From a virus, in the IMG/VR virus record IMGVR_UViG_3300037138_000128, positions 1-28,782 of that record: a stretch of 28,782 bases of DNA; one strand, given 5' to 3'. Shown piece after piece: positions 21,796 to 28,782 of the stretch; the stretch's first letter is position 1; each line of letters starts with the position of its first letter. The notes below the pieces were generated by a model. That model ran no database searches and was not told the DNA's origin. It saw only the letters and a list, made by a program, of their open reading frames with translations. Both the position numbers and the translations under genes were made by a program.

Positions 21796-24700
21796 ATGGC
21801 CACACCGTCGATTCTTCCGCCACTTCAAATCCCGTCACCCCAGTCGCTGTACTGGCCCATACTGGTCAAGGGTATCGCGCAACGTCCGAACTACGCGGGT
21901 GCACCGGAGCTTGAGAAGGTGTACCACCACGCGCTGGAAGACGGTCGCCGCCTTTCGTCCGACATCAACGACGCCATGCTCGCCGTCAAGAAGGAGCAGG
22001 CGGACATCCAGAAGCACATCCAGCATTACATATCCCTCATCCAAACCAGCGTGGACTCGGAATTCGGCAAGGAGGAGCGCAAGTTCAAGCTTGCCGCCGA
22101 TGTCGTCACGTATACCCATGTAATCTACACGTACATGCAGAAATCGATGGCACTCATCCAGGCGCTCCAGACGAACCTCACGCTGCTACTGGCGCTGGAG
22201 AAGAGCATACTGGCCATGGTGCAGAACAATCTGAATGCCTTGGCGAACTTCATGCAGCAGATTTGCAATCTCGGCATCCCGAAATTGCCATCCCTGCCAT
22301 CCTTGCTCGGCACCAGCATTTTCGCATTCAACGGCTTCACGCTTTCGCAGTTGAAGGCTTTCATACCGAAAAACATAAGCTTCTCGCAGTTCTCCAACTT
22401 TTCATTCGCGCAATGCGCTCTCCTCCCCAACAACTCCAGCGTGGTCGTGATGCCGCCGACATCCACCAACTTCGACGGGTTCCAGGTGGGCTCCAACTCC
22501 GGGAACATCGTGCCTCCCCTGTCGGGCACCCTCGGGGATGCGTCCCAGCTTTCAAGCCCTCAATACCAGACCCTGATGCAGGCGACCACGAACGCGGTCG
22601 TCTACAACCCGACGACGATCAATCCAGCCACCATACTGCAGGGCTCCCTGCCGACGCCGTCCGAAATCATCTCGAACTATTCGCTGCCTCCGGCAATCTA
22701 TGCAGCGAACGTCTTGAGCGCCGTCACGGTCGTGCCGCAACTACAGCAGGCTATAGCGAGCGGGGAAGGTTCCGAGGAATCCAAGCTGCTGACGGAGTTC
22801 GTCACGCTGTCCAACATCGTAGCGAGCAACTATGACAAGAACCTCACCGCCGCCTGGCTCCTGTACCTCCAGGTCGCCCGAGCGGGACGCAGCGGAATTT
22901 GGCTGCCGAACTTCGAGGCGGCGTACCAGGCGTACATCGTGCCTTCGCTGACTTCGCTGGCCGCGAACCCCGTCCCGTGGAACACGGTGCTCGGCGGCAC
23001 CGGCACCTCGTCGGCACCGGTCGACATCCCGCTCCTTGACACGCTTGTAGCCCTCGGTCCGGTTGCGTCGACGAACGTCCTGTGGAAGCTCTCTTACATC
23101 GAGGCATCCCTGCTCGGATACCCCCGCACGGCCCAGTTCGATTCCGGCGCGGACAACGTGTACCTCTCAACGTTCACGGGCTCGAACCTCGATTACGTCT
23201 CTACCCCGCTCGTCCTTGCGAACATGCAGACAATCGTACTCGGCGCGGCAACGGCGTCCTTTCCGGTATCGTGCCCATATCCGTCAGCGATGGCTACCGT
23301 CCTCAACCAGGTGATCGCGGTCGCGACCAACAACATCGCGTCCAACACGACGTACCAGACGAACCGCCCGCAATTCCGCTACACCTACGACGCCCTTGCC
23401 AACGTCAGCATAGTGGACCGCTTCACGCAGTTCTGGCGCACGTTCAACTACAACCTCCAAGCGCTCCTGGCGCAGGACCCGTACATCGCGGATTTCGTCG
23501 CGACCTACGAGGCGTCGCTGGATTCGGCCATCGACCCGCTCGGCACACCTGCGGCCTACTTGCAGATCCAGAGCGACGCCCTCGCCCGCATTCGCTCATG
23601 GCTTCCTGGCCAGCCGCTTCTCCCGTTCCCGACGCCGCCAGTAGTGGAAATCGGACCGCTTCCGGGAATCAGCGGGACAACGACGGGATGGACTTCGTCG
23701 AACTTCAATCCGCAGAACTTCCTGGACCGTCCAGACGTGCAGTCCCTTCCGCTTTCGACCCAGTTGGCCATGCTTCGCACGAACGAGAGCTATGCCTCCA
23801 TCATGACGACCGCATCCGACGTGCAGGCAGCCGTGGCTACGGCGCAGGCGGAGGCGGCTGCATCTCTGGTCGGCATCCAGAACAACGGCTTTTCGGTGAC
23901 TTCATCCGTGTCGCTCCCGGTCAACACGAACGCCAGTCCCGCGACGCCGGTCTCATTCGACCAGACTTCTTACGACATGACCGGCTATGTGGAGTCCCCG
24001 ACCCTGTTCGAAATCCAGATCGCGGGGCTCTACACCGTTTCGGGCATGGTCACATGGGATGGCGGCCCGGCTGGCGTGCGAACCCTCACCCTCGTGCAAG
24101 GCAACACCGGCGTCATCCTCGACCAAGAGGTGACGCAGAACACGACGGACGGACCCGTATCGCAGACCATCAACGTCATCCAGCAGTTCAACGTAGGCGA
24201 CACGATCCAGGTGTTGGCTTCCCAGACCACGGGCGTAGCCACGGACATCCTCGCGGGCTCCGTGCTGTCCGTATTGCTGGTACCTAGCGCCCTCGCTACG
24301 CCACAGGCACCTTTTACTGACACTGCGCCAGGCGGAAAGCCCGACATGGCTGTACGCACGCTCCCAGCGGGCACCACGATGGCGGCTGGTACCGCCGCGA
24401 CCATAGGGGCGGCACAGCCTTGGGTGGCGCTCAACCTCTACGCCCTCGGGGTGGTTGTCGGCGACGCGAACGGGAACATCCAGCAGGTCGTCGTGGCGGG
24501 AACGTCCGGGGCTACTATCCCGGCATTTGGTCCTATTCTTGGCAACACAACCCCTAATGACGGCAACGTCACATGGGCGAATGTCGGCATAGTCCAAGGA
24601 AGCGTGTTTCCTATCGATCCCGTGAACGCCACGACCGTCCCATTCCTGGGCGGCGTCGTGACGGACCCCGTCATCCTTGGACAGCTCGCGAACATCGGCA

Positions 24701-24900
24701 CCAACTACGGAAGCGAGTACACGGTGACGGGCGCGACATTCACTCCCGGCGGACTCATCTATGCGGGTGCTGGCGGCGTCCTCACCCAGGACTACAACGC
24801 CTTGATCCTTGTGGTGAAGTGGGTCATTGTCGTCGGTCGCGCTATCTCCAATAATACGTTGCTGTTCCAGCCCCAAATCCCCTCTACAATAAGTCTTTAG
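21796..24900 (+). CDS. Large baseplate-periphery protein with C1q-like and adhesin-like domains
   Basis: A 1034-residue protein. Residues 40-165 are long helices (KKEQADIQKHIQHYISLIQT, ALIQALQTNLTLLLALEKSI) likely to form a coiled-coil bundle. A large helical/beta region without recognised motifs follows to about 690. Residues 695-832 match a C1q/TNF-like jelly roll (VSFDQTSYDMTGYVESPTLF, AGLYTVSGMVTW, FNVGDTIQVLASQTTG, AGSVLSVLLVPS). Residues 875-935 have the small repeated tail-fibre module Y-x-L-G-x-V-V-x-D-x-N-G-N-I-Q...GTSGATIP...DGNVTW that also opens the next protein. The gene probably connects baseplate and fibres. The ATG at 21796 has AGGA nearby. Confidence 0.75.
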   Translation: MATPSILPPLQIPSPQSLYWPILVKGIAQRPNYAGAPELEKVYHHALEDGRRLSSDINDAMLAVKKEQADIQKHIQHYISLIQTSVDSEFGKEERKFKLAADVVTYTHVIYTYMQKSMALIQALQTNLTLLLALEKSILAMVQNNLNALANFMQQICNLGIPKLPSLPSLLGTSIFAFNGFTLSQLKAFIPKNISFSQFSNFSFAQCALLPNNSSVVVMPPTSTNFDGFQVGSNSGNIVPPLSGTLGDASQLSSPQYQTLMQATTNAVVYNPTTINPATILQGSLPTPSEIISNYSLPPAIYAANVLSAVTVVPQLQQAIASGEGSEESKLLTEFVTLSNIVASNYDKNLTAAWLLYLQVARAGRSGIWLPNFEAAYQAYIVPSLTSLAANPVPWNTVLGGTGTSSAPVDIPLLDTLVALGPVASTNVLWKLSYIEASLLGYPRTAQFDSGADNVYLSTFTGSNLDYVSTPLVLANMQTIVLGAATASFPVSCPYPSAMATVLNQVIAVATNNIASNTTYQTNRPQFRYTYDALANVSIVDRFTQFWRTFNYNLQALLAQDPYIADFVATYEASLDSAIDPLGTPAAYLQIQSDALARIRSWLPGQPLLPFPTPPVVEIGPLPGISGTTTGWTSSNFNPQNFLDRPDVQSLPLSTQLAMLRTNESYASIMTTASDVQAAVATAQAEAAASLVGIQNNGFSVTSSVSLPVNTNASPATPVSFDQTSYDMTGYVESPTLFEIQIAGLYTVSGMVTWDGGPAGVRTLTLVQGNTGVILDQEVTQNTTDGPVSQTINVIQQFNVGDTIQVLASQTTGVATDILAGSVLSVLLVPSALATPQAPFTDTAPGGKPDMAVRTLPAGTTMAAGTAATIGAAQPWVALNLYALGVVVGDANGNIQQVVVAGTSGATIPAFGPILGNTTPNDGNVTWANVGIVQGSVFPIDPVNATTVPFLGGVVTDPVILGQLANIGTNYGSEYTVTGATFTPGGLIYAGAGGVLTQDYNALILVVKWVIVVGRAISNNTLLFQPQIPSTISL

Positions 24901-24922
24901 AATTCTAGGGTGAGGGAAATCA

Positions 24923-27403
24923 ATGTCTGCTCTGCTCTTCTGGCAACCCAACCACGTCTACCCGCCCCTTTCCTACATCTTTGACGGAACGGGCAACATT
25001 CAATTCTCATCGGCGGGTGGAACTTCTGGTACTGTTCTTCCGACTTGGAGCATGGGAACAACGCACGACGGATCAGTCACTTGGGTATTCATCGGTTTTG
25101 GCGGCAAGATTTTCGAGCTTCAGAAGCAATACAATCAGATCGGTCCCTACTTTGAATCACTTACGGACGCTATCAGCTACAGCCGTGGTTCGATCGACGC
25201 GGGCAAGTATGTTTTGCTTAACACTGTTGGGCAACTTGACGCATCTATGGGTGGCGGAGGCGGAGGTTCGCCACCGGGTAGTAGCGATTTTGCCTACATC
25301 ACAACTGGCCTAAACGACAGCGCCACCATGACGGTCGGGACAGGCGCAATGATCACGGTCTCGGGTGATGGCGTAGTCGAATCCACGGAGCTTGCTACCT
25401 CCGGTTCTCCCGTCAACGTTTCACTCAGCACGCCTCCGTCCCACGCCGGTCAACTTCTGATTTCCCAGCCCGGAAACGTCACCGCAGTATGGGCTGACCC
25501 GCTTGTCCAAGGTTTGTATCCCCCATCGACCCGAACCGACACCGGTAACGCTGGCGGACCCATCAACCCGGTTCTCATCGGCGGCTCTGACTATGCCGGG
25601 TCTCCAGAACTTTGGAACATCAAGGTCGATTCATCCGGCAACATCTACATTGGCGGTACCGTCACCGTATCCCTGGTATCCACGACCATCACGGGAACCG
25701 TCGCGGTCACGGGAGCTTTCTATCAAGCGACTCAACCCGTAAGCGGGTCCGTTTCCATATCGAACTTCCCATCGACGCAGGCGGTAACCGGGACATTCTG
25801 GCAAGCGACTCAACCGGTCACAGGGGCTTTCTACCCCGCAACGCAGCCCGTCAGCAACGCAGCCTTGTCGGAGATGAGCTTCACCAACTACGGCTCTCCG
25901 GCCGTCGAGGCGCTGAACACGTACGTCGTCAACCCGATCAGCGTGGCATTCCCATCGTCCCTTGCGGTCACCGGGACATTCTGGCAAGCGACTCAACCCG
26001 TGAGCGGGTCGGTATCGGTCTCCAACTTCCCCGCCACGCAAGCGGTAACCGGAACCGTATCGGTATCGAATCTATCCTTCACGAATTACGGAAGTCCAGC
26101 CGCAGAGGGCTTGAACGTCTACGTTCTGAATCCGCTCTCCGTCACGTTCCCCGCAAGTCTGCCCGTTACACAGAGCACGAGTCCATGGGTCGTTTCGCTC
26201 GCTTCCACGGCTATAACAGGAAATGTCGCGGTCACGGGCGCATTCTGGCAGGCCACCCAGCCGGTGAGCGGATCGGTTTCCGTCTCAAACTTCACCTTCA
26301 CGAATTACGGCTCTCCAGCCGTGGAAGCGGCGAACGTATACGTGGTGAATCCGGTTACATTCCCTGCATCCGTAACCGTGGCAGGAACCGTAGCGGTCTC
26401 CAATTTCCCAGCAACACAGGCGGTCACAGGAACCTTCTGGCAGGCAACCCAGCCTGTAAGCAACGCGAATCTTTCATTCACTAATTACGGTTCGCCTCTG
26501 GTTGAGGGATTGAACGTCTATGTATTAAATCCAAGTTCGTCCGCCATTTCAGGAGTCATAGAGGTTTCAGCGACAACTGCACCCAACTCCAGCGGCAACC
26601 CGCTCTATGTGGATGTGACCAATACCGTCCCCGTCACGGGAACCTTCTGGCAGGCTTCGCAGCCCGTCAGCAATGCTGCGTTGTCGGAGATGATGTTCAC
26701 GCCTTACGGAAGCCCGCCATGCACCGCATTGAGCGTCTACGTCGTCAACCCGGTTTCTATTACAGGAACCGTCGCCACATCCGTCTCCAACTTCCCATCG
26801 TCACAACCAGTCACGGGAACCTTCTGGCAGGCTACCCAGCCAGTAAGAGACGTGAATCTTTCTTACACACCCTACGGCTCACCTGCTGTTGAGGCCGCGA
26901 ACGTCTACGTCGTCAATCCAAGTTCCAGCACCATATCCGGAATTATTCAGGTAAGCGCCACAACGGCGGCCAACGCAAGCGGAAACCCCTTGTACATGGA
27001 ACTGACGGACAGCGTACACGTCGCCACGATCAAGGCCGCGAGCACCGCCGCACTATCCACCGATACCGCTCTTGTGGTCACCGAGAGCGGTTCGACCACC
27101 AGCAGTTTACCGGCACAAACAGCCGTGAGCGGTGGTTCACCGGCGTCGCTGGTAGGACCAATCCTTATTCTTGCTGCGAATACCGCGAGACGTGAATGCA
27201 TAATCGTCAATACGGGCACGACCGTCATCTATTTGGCATTAGGTCAAACACCGACTACTGCAGCCTATGCGATCCCCCTATCATCATGTTCGACGGCGAA
27301 TGACGGCACCGGGGGAAGTTTTGTGTCCGATGTGTGGAAGGGGAGTATTTCCGCCATCTCATCGGCGTCAGGCGGAACCGTGGTTGTGACGGAGCTTACC
27401 TAA
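24923..27403 (+). CDS. Repeat-built tail fibre protein
   Basis: An 826-residue protein, start supported by GAGGG. Residues 6-58 form the small adhesin-like module shared with the preceding protein (FWQPNHVYPPL, GTGNIQFSSAGGTSGTVLPT, DGSVTWVFIG). A poly-Gly/Pro linker lies at about 109-120. Residues 260-695 consist of repeated units: F-(W/Y)-x-A-(T/S)-Q-P-V occurs eight times, and (N/P)YGSP with a following YV(V/L)NP six times, separated by SNFPATQAVTGT-type strands. The last 110 residues form a beta-sandwich head (ANTARRECIIVNTGTTVIYLAL, VWKGSISAISSASGGTVVVTE) seen at the C-terminus of many phage fibre proteins. The protein likely reaches the host receptor; the head is the probable binding part. 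Related repeats are common in phage tail proteins. Confidence 0.8.
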   Translation: MSALLFWQPNHVYPPLSYIFDGTGNIQFSSAGGTSGTVLPTWSMGTTHDGSVTWVFIGFGGKIFELQKQYNQIGPYFESLTDAISYSRGSIDAGKYVLLNTVGQLDASMGGGGGGSPPGSSDFAYITTGLNDSATMTVGTGAMITVSGDGVVESTELATSGSPVNVSLSTPPSHAGQLLISQPGNVTAVWADPLVQGLYPPSTRTDTGNAGGPINPVLIGGSDYAGSPELWNIKVDSSGNIYIGGTVTVSLVSTTITGTVAVTGAFYQATQPVSGSVSISNFPSTQAVTGTFWQATQPVTGAFYPATQPVSNAALSEMSFTNYGSPAVEALNTYVVNPISVAFPSSLAVTGTFWQATQPVSGSVSVSNFPATQAVTGTVSVSNLSFTNYGSPAAEGLNVYVLNPLSVTFPASLPVTQSTSPWVVSLASTAITGNVAVTGAFWQATQPVSGSVSVSNFTFTNYGSPAVEAANVYVVNPVTFPASVTVAGTVAVSNFPATQAVTGTFWQATQPVSNANLSFTNYGSPLVEGLNVYVLNPSSSAISGVIEVSATTAPNSSGNPLYVDVTNTVPVTGTFWQASQPVSNAALSEMMFTPYGSPPCTALSVYVVNPVSITGTVATSVSNFPSSQPVTGTFWQATQPVRDVNLSYTPYGSPAVEAANVYVVNPSSSTISGIIQVSATTAANASGNPLYMELTDSVHVATIKAASTAALSTDTALVVTESGSTTSSLPAQTAVSGGSPASLVGPILILAANTARRECIIVNTGTTVIYLALGQTPTTAAYAIPLSSCSTANDGTGGSFVSDVWKGSISAISSASGGTVVVTELT
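25702..27012 (+). repeat. Coding repeats in the fibre gene
   Basis: Imperfect repeats of roughly 90-200 bp encode the FWQATQPVS and NYGSP units. Some copies are almost unchanged at DNA level: the stretch starting at about 25787 (ACCGGGACATTCTGGCAAGC, then GACTCAACC) recurs exactly at about 25970. Others have drifted at synonymous sites. Such homology allows units to be gained or lost by recombination. Confidence 0.8.
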
Positions 27404-27853
27404 ATGATCACACCAGCGGGAAGTGTCATCAACAGTCCCGGAAAAGGCGGCGGTGGGGCTGTCCCAGCTCGCACGACGGCCACGATCACGACAAGCGTTC
27501 TAGCCACGAACGCGAGTCAGTCGGGCAGCGTGACGCTGACGCAGAGTTTCACCCTGCTCCAAATCACGTTCTCCTGCAATGCTCGTGTCGAGCTTTACTC
27601 TACTTCGGCCTTCCAAGTTGCCGATGCGTCGCGGGCGTGGGGCACCCTTCCGACGGCATACGCACAGAACGGATTATGCTGCGACGTTCAGGTGTCGAGC
27701 GGGACTATGCCGGTCACCTGGACGATGAGCCCTGCGGCACCCGGGTTCAACGCGGATTCAGTGCCTTCCGGCACGATTTACTACAAAATCACGAACGTCG
27801 CTGCGTCCCAAGCAGTGACTATCACACTCACATATGTAGAGACGGAGAGCTAA
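27404..27853 (+). CDS. Small beta-rich tail protein
   Basis: A 149-residue protein whose ATG directly follows the fibre stop (27403). After a Gly-rich N-terminus (GKGGGGAVPAR) the chain is a run of beta strands (TATITTSVLATNASQSGSVTL, FTLLQITFSCNARVELYST, GTIYYKITNVAASQAVTITL), like a single jelly roll or Ig-type domain. There is a Cys-Cys pair at about 92-93. No signal peptide or enzyme motif. As it sits between fibre genes it may be a fibre head, cap or chaperone; the family is not recognised. Confidence 0.7.
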   Translation: MITPAGSVINSPGKGGGGAVPARTTATITTSVLATNASQSGSVTLTQSFTLLQITFSCNARVELYSTSAFQVADASRAWGTLPTAYAQNGLCCDVQVSSGTMPVTWTMSPAAPGFNADSVPSGTIYYKITNVAASQAVTITLTYVETES

Positions 27854-27855
27854 AA

Positions 27856-28782
27856 ATGGCAACACAGACATCGAACCAACCCTGCGACACAAGCACTTTG
27901 GCGAACTTCGTCGCGTGGGCGACGTTCATTTCCACGGCGTTCCAGGCTTTCGGCTGGCTGCAAACCGCTGACACCGGCCAGATTATGTGGACGGGCCTGA
28001 ACATTACGGCTGTCGCCATGAGCGGCAGCAACATGACGTGCACCTATTCAGGCCTAACCGGTCTGGCCCTCGCCACGGGTCGGGCTCTGACGGTCACGGG
28101 ATGGACGAGCGGCAACGTCGGCAACAACGGAACCTTCGTAATCACGTCCCTGGGCGTGGGCACATTTACCGCCGTGAATGCCTCCGGTGTGAACGTGGGT
28201 TCGGGCGGAACGGGCGTGGTCACCAAGGTAGTGGCGACCCCCACCAGCGTAAATGCGTACTACGAAATCTGGCAGGCCAACGACGCCGGGGCAGTCCTAA
28301 CCCCCATCTTCATCAAGATGGAGTACGGCACGACCGCCGGTCCTTCCATCCAGCTCCTCATCGGAACTTCCTCGAACGGAACCGGAACGATCACCGGTAC
28401 GACGATGCACAGCAACGCCATTTACAACATCACGAACACCAACTATGCTAGCAACGGTGGTACCACAATCCCGTGCTTCGCCTCGGGGAACGCCGGGGAA
28501 ATTCGCTTCTTGTTGTGGCAGGGCAGCGCCACGCTTGGCACCATCTTCGGAATAGAACGAGGCAAGGACTCCAACGGCAACATAATAACGACGACGGGAA
28601 GTCCCCCGGCTACGGCTTATTTCTCCTTCCTGTCCTGTTCCACCGCCGCCACTGCCACCAGCTTGTATCAATCCGCTATTTTAGGGAATTTGGCTGCGGC
28701 GACGGACACCAACTGGTCAACGTTCTGTGCATCAGCCGGTTCGGCATCGGAAAACTTCAACGGCACCACCGCCTCACAGCCC
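27856..28782 (+). CDS. Tail fibre/adhesin-like protein, 3' part outside window
   Basis: The frame opens at the ATG at 27856 (MATQTSNQPCDTSTLANFVAW), two bases after the previous stop, with GGAGAG upstream, and is still open at the window end: 309 residues are visible. Residues about 53-110 (ITAVAMSGSNMTCTYSGLTG, LTVTGWTSGNVGNNGTFVIT, GTFTAVNASGVNVGSGGTGV) form an inserted beta module of the NNGTF type found in other phage fibre proteins. The flanking parts resemble the FVAW-x(n)-WLQTADTG opening and a YYEIWQANDAG continuation that surround such inserts. The C-terminal end cannot be judged. A receptor-binding or fibre role is inferred from neighbours and composition. Confidence 0.75.
   Translation, partial: MATQTSNQPCDTSTLANFVAWATFISTAFQAFGWLQTADTGQIMWTGLNITAVAMSGSNMTCTYSGLTGLALATGRALTVTGWTSGNVGNNGTFVITSLGVGTFTAVNASGVNVGSGGTGVVTKVVATPTSVNAYYEIWQANDAGAVLTPIFIKMEYGTTAGPSIQLLIGTSSNGTGTITGTTMHSNAIYNITNTNYASNGGTTIPCFASGNAGEIRFLLWQGSATLGTIFGIERGKDSNGNIITTTGSPPATAYFSFLSCSTAATATSLYQSAILGNLAAATDTNWSTFCASAGSASENFNGTTASQP

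Noticed and set aside
23082-24287. 401-residue open frame on the plus strand, and a 332-residue frame at 23953-24951 on the minus strand
   Set aside because: Both lie inside the 1034-residue baseplate gene. Their products are rich in Arg, His, Pro and Gly, the usual result of reading GC-rich coding DNA in a wrong frame, and neither has a domain or a ribosome site.
25702-27012. CRISPR-like array
   Set aside because: The repeats are in frame, differ in length and encode a fibre shaft; spacing is irregular.

Overview
The window is a piece of a tailed bacteriophage (Caudoviricetes) genome, or of a prophage. Genes are tightly packed with overlaps of 1-14 bp, and there are no tRNA or rRNA genes, insertion sequences or CRISPR arrays that I can see. 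The host is probably Gram-negative: one phage gene encodes a lipoprotein with a type II signal peptide and another a Sec-secreted small protein. I see no sheath, tube or head gene here. The hub/spike set fits a myovirus or a hub-rich siphovirus, and a contractile tail is my preferred inference. No known phage genus is recognised.

Layout. Positions 1-7918 are read entirely from the minus strand. From its promoter-proximal end this arm carries a four-helix membrane protein (7241-7918) and a replication cassette: DnaB-like helicase (5532-7136), DUF1376 initiator-like protein (5039-5530), Cys-rich protein (4434-5036) and a protein of the dATP/dGTP diphosphohydrolase N-terminal family (DUF5664; 3938-4429). 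About a dozen small accessory genes follow, including two zinc-ribbon-like miniproteins, a secreted protein and a lipoprotein. Positions 8020-28782 are read entirely from the plus strand and form a tail and baseplate operon: three pre-tape-measure genes, tape measure (10238-13615), SLT-lysozyme/hub fusion (13627-15228), its paralogue (15241-16287), gpD/gp27-like hub (16287-19286), spike (19290-21785), a 1034-residue baseplate-periphery protein (21796-24900), a repeat-built fibre (24923-27403), a small beta-rich protein and a partial adhesin-like protein that runs off the right edge. The two arms diverge from a 101-bp control region (7919-8019).

How the genes work together. The minus arm looks like early replication, nucleotide metabolism and host modification. 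The plus arm builds the tail: the tape measure sets its length, the hub proteins close its tip, the spike and the SLT domain breach the envelope, and the modular fibre proteins bind the host. The most unusual points are an identical eight-residue C-terminal tail (FSGSVIPG) on two different hub-region proteins, a duplicated hub domain of which only one copy carries a lysozyme domain, a strong promoter whose transcript would start with a 9-bp stem, a shared ten-base extended -10 element at two minus-strand promoters, and tandem DNA repeats read in two frames inside the DUF1376 gene. I found no clear sign of a wholly new defence or mobile system.
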